A DNA stretch of 46,735 bases from Planctomycetia bacterium (lineage in GTDB: Bacteria; Planctomycetota; Planctomycetia; Gemmatales; Gemmataceae): assembly GCA_005786805.1 (NCBI GenBank), contig SYCV01000106.1:1-46735 (forward strand). Direction: 5' to 3'. Below are positions 41,679 through 46,735 of this stretch, piece by piece. Every line of letters begins with the position of its first letter. Within the stretch, counting starts at the first letter, position 1. The notes below the pieces were generated by a model. The model searched no databases, was not told the DNA's origin, and worked only from the letters and a program-made list of their open reading frames with translations. Made by a program: the position numbers and the translations under genes.

Positions 41679-42944
41679 ATGAAAAAAGCAATCTTTTCTT
41701 TGTCTGTTGCCAGTGCGATGTTTCTTTCTCAGGCCAATGCCGAATCCTGGCCAAGTTTTCGCGGACCTTCGGGTGATGGTCATGTGAAGGGGGAAAAACT
41801 TCCCGATTCATTCAAGCCTGGTCAGGAATTGTGGAAGCAGAATATACCCGGGAAAGGTTGGTCCACCCCGGCGGTAGTGGCTGGAAAGATTTACCTTACC
41901 ACTGCAATACCGGGCGGCGAGGGGCCGATGGCTAATCAATCACTGGAGGCAATCTGCATTGGTGCCGCTGACGGGAAAATCCTTTGGAAGACCCCCATCT
42001 TTGAGCAAAAGGGTGAAACAGCTCCAAAAATTCATTCCAAAAACAGTCATGCAAGCCCTTCCCCGATTTGGAATGATGGTAAACTATATGTGCATTTTGG
42101 CCATATGGGTACCGCATGTCTTGATGAGCAGGGTAAGATCCTCTGGAAAATCCCCGGACTTTATTCGAAGCCTGTCCATGGTAATGGCGGTTCACCCATC
42201 CTTGTTGATGACATGTTGATTTTTAGCTGTGATGGTACTGATGCCCAGAAGGTTGTTGCAATTAAAACCAAGGATGGTTCACAGGTTTGGAGCACCGACA
42301 GGAAGGCAAGTCCTGGCAAACCTTTCTCATTTTCCACCCCTGCTTTGATAGAAGTTGATGGGAAAAAAATGGTCATCAGTCCTGCCAGCGACATGGTGGG
42401 CGCTTATGACCCCAAGACCGGCAAGGAAATCTGGCGCGTCAAGTACAAGGGGTATTCCGTTATTCCCAAGCCTTTGTTTGTCAATGGGCTCGTTTTTGTC
42501 TCCACCAGTTACGACCGCCCGGTCTTATACGCGATCAAGCCAAATGGCGAGGGTGATGTGACTGAAACCCATGTGGCATGGAAGTTGGAAAAAAATATCC
42601 CCCATACTCCAAGCCTCATCGCGGAAGGTCCTGATCTTTTCATGGTTGCCGATAATGGCATGGCTAGCTGCGTGGAAGCTGCAACGGGCAAGGTTCACTG
42701 GGGGCCTGAGCGTATAGATGGTGCCTATTCCGCCTCCCCTGTAATTTCCGATGGCAAAATATACTTCCAAAGCGAGGAAGGTAAAACCACCGTTGTAAAA
42801 GCTGCAAGAACATTTCAGAAAATCGCGACTTCTGACATGGGTGAAAGAACCCTTGCTTCATTTGCGGTGGCGGATGGGAAGCTGTTTGTCAGGACTGAAA
42901 AAAATCTCTTCGCCTTCAATCTCAAGAGTGTCGCTTCGAGATGA
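41679..42944 (+). CDS. PQQ-binding-like beta-propeller repeat protein
   Basis: The 421-residue protein has a signal peptide (MKKAIFSLSVASAMFLSQANA) and then SWPSFRGPSGDG, a planctomycete-typical entry to eight-bladed propellers. Repeats of the A-D-G-K-I-L-W-K type occur (AADGKILWKTPIF; PKTGKEIWRVKYKG; AATGKVHWGPE). No quinoprotein catalytic residues are clear, so it may be a binding scaffold rather than a PQQ dehydrogenase. A good ribosome site (AGAGGAAACCC) precedes the ATG. It follows a small conserved gene closely and is ended by a hairpin at 42957. Confidence 0.9.
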   Translation: MKKAIFSLSVASAMFLSQANAESWPSFRGPSGDGHVKGEKLPDSFKPGQELWKQNIPGKGWSTPAVVAGKIYLTTAIPGGEGPMANQSLEAICIGAADGKILWKTPIFEQKGETAPKIHSKNSHASPSPIWNDGKLYVHFGHMGTACLDEQGKILWKIPGLYSKPVHGNGGSPILVDDMLIFSCDGTDAQKVVAIKTKDGSQVWSTDRKASPGKPFSFSTPALIEVDGKKMVISPASDMVGAYDPKTGKEIWRVKYKGYSVIPKPLFVNGLVFVSTSYDRPVLYAIKPNGEGDVTETHVAWKLEKNIPHTPSLIAEGPDLFMVADNGMASCVEAATGKVHWGPERIDGAYSASPVISDGKIYFQSEEGKTTVVKAARTFQKIATSDMGERTLASFAVADGKLFVRTEKNLFAFNLKSVASR

Positions 42945-42956
42945 TTTTTTTTAAAC

Positions 42957-42993
42957 AAAAAAGGAGTGGGGGATCAACCCTCACTCCTTTTTC
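42957..42993 (+). terminator. Bidirectional terminator after the beta-propeller gene
   Basis: AAAAGGAGTG-GGG pairs with CCC-T-CACTCCTTTT with one unpaired base, and has T-runs after each arm direction. It separates the propeller gene from the convergent protease gene. Confidence 0.85.
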
Positions 42994-43007
42994 TTTTTAA
43001 AACACCT

Positions 43008-44498
43008 TTAGCTCTTCTTGACCAGGATATAATCCTTTGAGCCATCCGGTGTTTGAATTTGAAACAGAACACCCTCATCGTAATTGGCCTTTTCAGTCAT
43101 GGACTTGACCTCGGAGGATGAAGAGACTTCTTTCTTGTCCACTTTTGAAATGACCATTCCAACTCGCAAACCTGCCTGATACCCAAGGTTTTCACGGTCA
43201 ACCTTGATGATCACGACTCCCTTGGTGCCGGGTTTGTAGCCAAATTTGTCAGCAAGATCATCATTAAGCTGGCCGACCTCGATACCTAGTTTATCAAGGT
43301 TGGTATCACCCTCGATGTTTGGTTTTTCCTGCGATCTGGGATTGATGCGGGACATGCCAAACTGCTTGGGTTGCTCCACAATGGTGATGTTGACCTTTAA
43401 TTCCTTGCCATCACGGACCAGCTTGAATTCCGAGGATTTTTCAAGGGGCAAAGATGCAACAGAAAATTGCAGGTCCTTGCTATCCTTTACGGGCCTGCCT
43501 GCAACCTCGATGATTATATCACCTGATTGAATGCCACCCTTGCCAGCGGGACCATCTTCCATTACCTGGGTGATGATCACTCCTTTGGGGCTCTTCAAGC
43601 CGAGTTTCATTGCAACCTGCTCATCCTCGATATCCTTGATGGCGACACCAAGGTAACCCCTGCGGACAATACCGTTTTTCAGCAATTGCTCCTTGATGGT
43701 TTTCGCAAGGTTCGATGTGATAGCCATGCCAACGCCTTGGAATCCGCCGGATCGTGTCTTGATCGCGGAATTCACACCGATCACCTGCCCATCAAGATTG
43801 ACAAGCGGTCCACCACTATTGCCGGGATTGATGGCGGCATCAGTCTGGAGGAAGTCCTCGTAAAAATTCAATTTCAAACTTCGGCCTTTGGCACTGATAA
43901 TCCCAGATGTCACAGAACCTGTGAGTCCGAAGGGCGCTCCCAGGGCAAGAACCCTGTCACCTATTTCAGCGGTATCGGAATCCCCGAACTCCAACGCGGG
44001 AAGATTCTTTGCGTTGATCTTTACTATGGCAAGGTCGGTCTTTGGATCCCCTTTAATATCCACTGAAGTGAACTTACGGCCATCATTCAGGGTGATATCC
44101 ACTTTGTCAGCACCTTCAACCACATGGTTGTTGGTGACAATCACGCCATTAGATTCGATGATAAATCCTGAGCCAAATCCACCAGGACTTTCATCAGGGC
44201 CATCCTCGCCACCTCGTTTTTTGAATTCTTCAAAGAATTTCCTGAACTCTTCAGGGATCTGAGGGTTATCAGGAAGCTGGTTTTTCCTTTTCTGCCCCTG
44301 TTCTTTAAGACGCATCGGTTTTGCCTTCGATTCAATGCTTACGACCGAAGGCAACACTTTTTTAACCACATCACGGTAGGAAACCAGATCTTTACCCTTG
44401 GTTACTGATGGGGGTGCGGATTGCCCTTGTATCCAGGGAGATACCACAAAACCGGTCAAGCCTGAGAATAATACCGCAAGCACAAATAACTTTTTCAT
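43008..44498 (-). CDS. htrA: Do family serine endopeptidase (DegP/HtrA-like)
   Basis: The 496-residue protein has a signal peptide or anchor (MKKLFVLAVLFSGLTGFVVS) and a trypsin-like domain with H125 (TNNHVV), D155 (DLAIVK) and S228 (GNSGGPL), the intact triad. Two PDZ domains follow (about 280-375 and 400-495: GYLGVAIKDIEDEQVA and GVVIIKVDRENLGYQAG). It would degrade or refold misfolded envelope proteins in the periplasm. The insert KFFEEFKKRGGEDGPDESPG before the domain is a loop typical of the family. Ribosome site AAGGAG is ideal. The abundant barrels in the window make natural clients. Confidence 0.95.
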   Translation of the reverse strand: MKKLFVLAVLFSGLTGFVVSPWIQGQSAPPSVTKGKDLVSYRDVVKKVLPSVVSIESKAKPMRLKEQGQKRKNQLPDNPQIPEEFRKFFEEFKKRGGEDGPDESPGGFGSGFIIESNGVIVTNNHVVEGADKVDITLNDGRKFTSVDIKGDPKTDLAIVKINAKNLPALEFGDSDTAEIGDRVLALGAPFGLTGSVTSGIISAKGRSLKLNFYEDFLQTDAAINPGNSGGPLVNLDGQVIGVNSAIKTRSGGFQGVGMAITSNLAKTIKEQLLKNGIVRRGYLGVAIKDIEDEQVAMKLGLKSPKGVIITQVMEDGPAGKGGIQSGDIIIEVAGRPVKDSKDLQFSVASLPLEKSSEFKLVRDGKELKVNITIVEQPKQFGMSRINPRSQEKPNIEGDTNLDKLGIEVGQLNDDLADKFGYKPGTKGVVIIKVDRENLGYQAGLRVGMVISKVDKKEVSSSSEVKSMTEKANYDEGVLFQIQTPDGSKDYILVKKS

Positions 44499-44708
44499 AA
44501 AGCTCCTTTAATTATGAGTTTAAGTCGCTTTTACAACCTGTCCAAATTCTGGAATTAACATACCAGATGGAACACCGTTTTAACACTACGAATAAACATC
44601 ACTGAAAGTTCGAAAAAAAATAAAAATATCTTTTCCTTCAATTTCTTAAATTGTTGGAACTTAACTTCATTTATAGTCAACAAACATTAGGCAGATAGGA
44701 CTTTTGTA

Positions 44709-44730
44709 ATGATATTTTATTCAATATCAT
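44709..44730 (+). promoter_or_regulatory. Inverted repeat in the rnc upstream region
   Basis: ATGATATT pairs with AATATCAT over eight bases around a six-base loop, 43 bases before the rnc start codon. In E. coli rnc is autoregulated by cleavage of an upstream hairpin, but this stem is shorter and A/T-only. Confidence 0.3.
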
Positions 44731-44772
44731 CATTATGTCTCTTTATCACCCAAAAGGTATAACTTTATCATC

Positions 44773-45486
44773 ATGGATGGCGAGAATAATTCGATCGAAG
44801 AATGTCAGAAAGCCTTGGGCTACTTTTTTAAGAAAAGTGAACTGCTCAAATCCGCACTTTCCCACGCATCTGGCGTAGACAGTAGGCAGGCCTCCAATGA
44901 AAGGCTGGAATTCCTTGGGGATTCGATTCTTGGTTTGATTTGTTGTGAATTTCTTTACCATCGCTTTCCTGATTTGCAGGAAGGCGAAATGACAAAAATC
45001 AAATCCGTTGTGGTCAGCAGGCCCACTTGTGCGAAAATCAGCGGGCAGTTGAATCTTGGAGCATTCATGGTGCTTGGCAGAGGCGTTCCTTATGAAATCG
45101 GATCAATACCAGCCAATATTCTTGCTGATGTGTTTGAAGCGATTCTTGGTGCAATGTACCTGGATGGTGGTTGGGACATTGTGAGGGACTTTGCATTGAG
45201 GCATCTTTCCCCCGTCATCGAAGAAGTTGCATGCAGCGATTTGAAAAATAACGCAAAATCTTTGCTTCAGCAGATTGTCCAGCGGGAATTTGGCACAACA
45301 CCCCAATATGTGCTTGTCGATGAGAAAGGTCCTGACCACAGCAAATGTTTCATGATGGCGGTGACTATCAAGGGGCAAAGTTATAATGGGGAGTGGGCCA
45401 AGAATAAAAAAGATGCTGAACAATCGGCGGCACTCAGTGCTTTGACAAAAATCCAGGGCCCCGTCGCAGACGCCCCCCAAGGTTGA
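44773..45486 (+). CDS. rnc: Ribonuclease III
   Basis: The 237-residue enzyme cuts double-stranded RNA in rRNA and mRNA processing. The catalytic domain (about 8-140) has NERLEFLGDSILGL, the nine-residue signature with the metal Glu and Asp, and a second acidic site in ADVFEAILGAMYLDGG. The C-terminal double-stranded-RNA-binding domain (about 160-230) has KCFMMAVTIKGQSYNGEWAKNKKDAEQSAA. Length is typical. The gene is followed six bases later by a small cysteine protein on the same strand, so an operon of rnc with two downstream genes is likely. Confidence 0.97.
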   Translation: MDGENNSIEECQKALGYFFKKSELLKSALSHASGVDSRQASNERLEFLGDSILGLICCEFLYHRFPDLQEGEMTKIKSVVVSRPTCAKISGQLNLGAFMVLGRGVPYEIGSIPANILADVFEAILGAMYLDGGWDIVRDFALRHLSPVIEEVACSDLKNNAKSLLQQIVQREFGTTPQYVLVDEKGPDHSKCFMMAVTIKGQSYNGEWAKNKKDAEQSAALSALTKIQGPVADAPQG

Positions 45487-45492
45487 TTTGAT

Positions 45493-45786
45493 ATGCCCAT
45501 GAAACCCTACAAAATAATGTGCCAGCAGATTAATTGTAAGAATTGCGCTAATTTTAAGATAGCTTCACGCTGGAGTGATGGGGGGGTGGAGGAACTTAAA
45601 ACCTACGCTCTTGTTTGTGAGGATTGTTTAAGGGATGCATTCAGAACCAGCAATTTTAAACACAAAAAGTGCAGGACGATTGCCGGGGAAGTTCTTGTGC
45701 CTCCGATGATTTTTGAACTGCAAACCGGGGTGCACTCCGGGCAGTTGGTCCGAAGAATTGACATTGAAAATTCCATGGTTTCCTGA
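45493..45786 (+). CDS. Small cysteine-containing conserved protein, unknown function
   Basis: The 97-residue protein has C-x4-C-x2-C (CQQINCKNC, residues 10-18) and later CEDC. Between these is KIASRWSDGGVEELKTYALVCEDCL, a beta-hairpin with a zinc-type C-x2-C. I associate this with a planctomycete family whose N-terminus has C-x3-C-x-x-P or A. A metal-binding fold is likely, function unknown. It lies six bases after rnc and about 22 bases before the next gene, in a probable operon. Confidence 0.66.
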   Translation: MPMKPYKIMCQQINCKNCANFKIASRWSDGGVEELKTYALVCEDCLRDAFRTSNFKHKKCRTIAGEVLVPPMIFELQTGVHSGQLVRRIDIENSMVS

Positions 45787-45808
45787 CTTTCACTCGAGGC
45801 CCATTTTT

Positions 45809-46558
45809 TTGCAATCCATTATCTTTTTGCTGATTGGTTTTTTGCCGATGCAATTGAACCCTAAACCGGGGTTTCATTCCCACAATGATTATGTTCATTC
45901 ACGACCCCTGGTTGAAGCCTTGGAACAGGGTTTTGACAGCGTGGAGGCGGATGTTTTTTTAGTGAAAAATGATTTGTTGGTCGGGCATTACCCTTGGGAA
46001 ATCAAACCTGGCAGAACCTTGGAAAGCCTTTATCTTTCGCCACTATCAAAGTTGCATAAAGATGGAAAATTAAAAAAAACATGGCTAATGATCGATATCA
46101 AATCTTCCGAGGCGGAGGCTTCCGCGATTTTAATTGACCAGCAACTAAGGCGTTTTCCTGGATTGATTGCAAAGATTGCCGACAAGGATGATGAAGCGCC
46201 AGTCAAGGTGTTGCTCTCCGGCAACATACCCAGGCAGTGGGTGTTTTCAGGCAAAAGCAATTTGTTGCGAATGGACGGCAGGCTTGCTGACCTGGGAGAT
46301 TTGGCGCATTCTGAAATCATTCCCTGGGTTAGTGAACCGTGGTCGAAGCATTTCTCTTGGAAAGGAAAGGGGCCTATTTCTGAAAATGAGAAAAACAAAT
46401 TAAAAGACATGGCACGAAAAGCCGCTTCTGCCAAGCAGGAACTAAGGTTTTGGGGTGCTCCTGATTTGCCCGAATGCTGGAAGATTCAGGCTGAAACCGG
46501 AGTGCAACGCATAGGCACAGACAATCTAAAGGGCCTAGCTGGGGTTAAATTTAATTGA
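45809..46558 (+). CDS. Glycerophosphodiester phosphodiesterase/PI-PLC-like (AIM6-type) protein
   Basis: The open frame runs back to 45713, overlapping the upstream gene by 74 bases; I prefer the TTG at 45809, nine bases after GAGG, which yields a signal-like N-terminus (MQSIIFLLIGFLPMQLN) and 249 residues. The next in-frame ATG is 45848. The mature start, PGFHSHNDYVHSRPLVEALEQGFDSVEADVFLV, is the HxHND and E-x-D entry of the phosphodiesterase TIM barrel. Later TWLMIDIKSSEAEA and LSGNIPRQWVF keep the rim residues. It likely hydrolyses glycerophospho- or inositol-type esters; the natural substrate is not known. It ends 177 bases before the window edge. Confidence 0.72.
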   Translation: MQSIIFLLIGFLPMQLNPKPGFHSHNDYVHSRPLVEALEQGFDSVEADVFLVKNDLLVGHYPWEIKPGRTLESLYLSPLSKLHKDGKLKKTWLMIDIKSSEAEASAILIDQQLRRFPGLIAKIADKDDEAPVKVLLSGNIPRQWVFSGKSNLLRMDGRLADLGDLAHSEIIPWVSEPWSKHFSWKGKGPISENEKNKLKDMARKAASAKQELRFWGAPDLPECWKIQAETGVQRIGTDNLKGLAGVKFN

Positions 46559-46735
46559 AAACTTCAGGAATTGGTGCAATTTTAAACTTGGATTGGAAAA
46601 TTTTCAAATGATGTAATCCCAAATCAGCGGCATTATCCTGCATTGTTACATTGATACTATGGTCTGGGTTTTGTAGTATACTTCTAGGATCAGCTTGTAC
46701 TATCAGCAGTGCTTGGACACGATGATTCTTTTGGG

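Noticed and set aside
1-46735. Insertion sequences, prophage genes, tRNA or rRNA genes, toxin-antitoxin or CRISPR-Cas genes
   Set aside because: No transposase, integrase, capsid, Cas or toxin motif, tRNA fold or rRNA word was found on either strand.

Overview
The window reads as a chromosomal segment of a planctomycete, most likely of the Gemmata/Pirellula-type lineages. The evidence is a PSD1-type cytochrome gene followed by a DUF1501 gene, two BBP7-type outer-membrane barrels, a membrane Ser/Thr kinase placed one base after an ECF sigma factor, DUF1573 and DUF3592 proteins, and several small proteins that look planctomycete-restricted. Base composition is moderate and many genes start with GTG or TTG. 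I see no rRNA, tRNA, insertion sequence, prophage or CRISPR array.

Layout. 1-8.5 kb: a partial lipid-glycosyltransferase-like gene, a secreted HEAT-repeat protein, an adenine/adenosine deaminase, a BBP7 barrel, a small BON protein, and a coupled enolase-superfamily/hydrolase pair. 8.5-16 kb: a large exported protein of unknown function, an SDR oxidoreductase, the haem chaperone HemW, the kinase/sigma pair and a CPBP membrane protease. 16-19.7 kb: the PSD1-DUF1501 operon. 19.7-22.3 kb: an AT-rich, gene-poor stretch with three small membrane proteins, a perfect 20-base palindrome and a possible leucine-rich-repeat remnant. 22.4-31 kb: mostly housekeeping and metabolism (sugar epimerase-like protein, DUF1573 protein, sulfite reductase cysI, purD, a type I phosphodiesterase, metK). 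31-33.3 kb: a three-gene minus-strand set made of an exported beta-sandwich-like protein, a TPR-YggX fusion and a PSP1-domain protein with a cysteine-rich tail. 33.4-33.7 kb: a highly structured plus-strand transcript candidate with a ten-residue mini-ORF and a strong GC terminator. 33.7-41 kb: zinc-ribbon protein, glycosyltransferase, Tm-1-like protein, a proline-rich barrel, a phospholipase C/P1-nuclease-like protein and a second BBP7 barrel. 41-46.7 kb: small conserved protein, PQQ-type beta-propeller, HtrA protease, RNase III, a small cysteine protein and a phosphodiesterase-like protein.

A cell-envelope theme runs through the window: three barrels, many exported proteins, two ArnT/PMT-type glycosyltransferases, an HtrA protease and a phospholipase-like enzyme. 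The two places most likely to hold undescribed biology are the structured RNA with its mini-ORF at about 33.44-33.68 kb and the TPR-YggX/PSP1-Cys pair at 31.1-32.4 kb, which may be an iron or Fe-S handling module. Functions were assigned by reading motifs; no database search was run.
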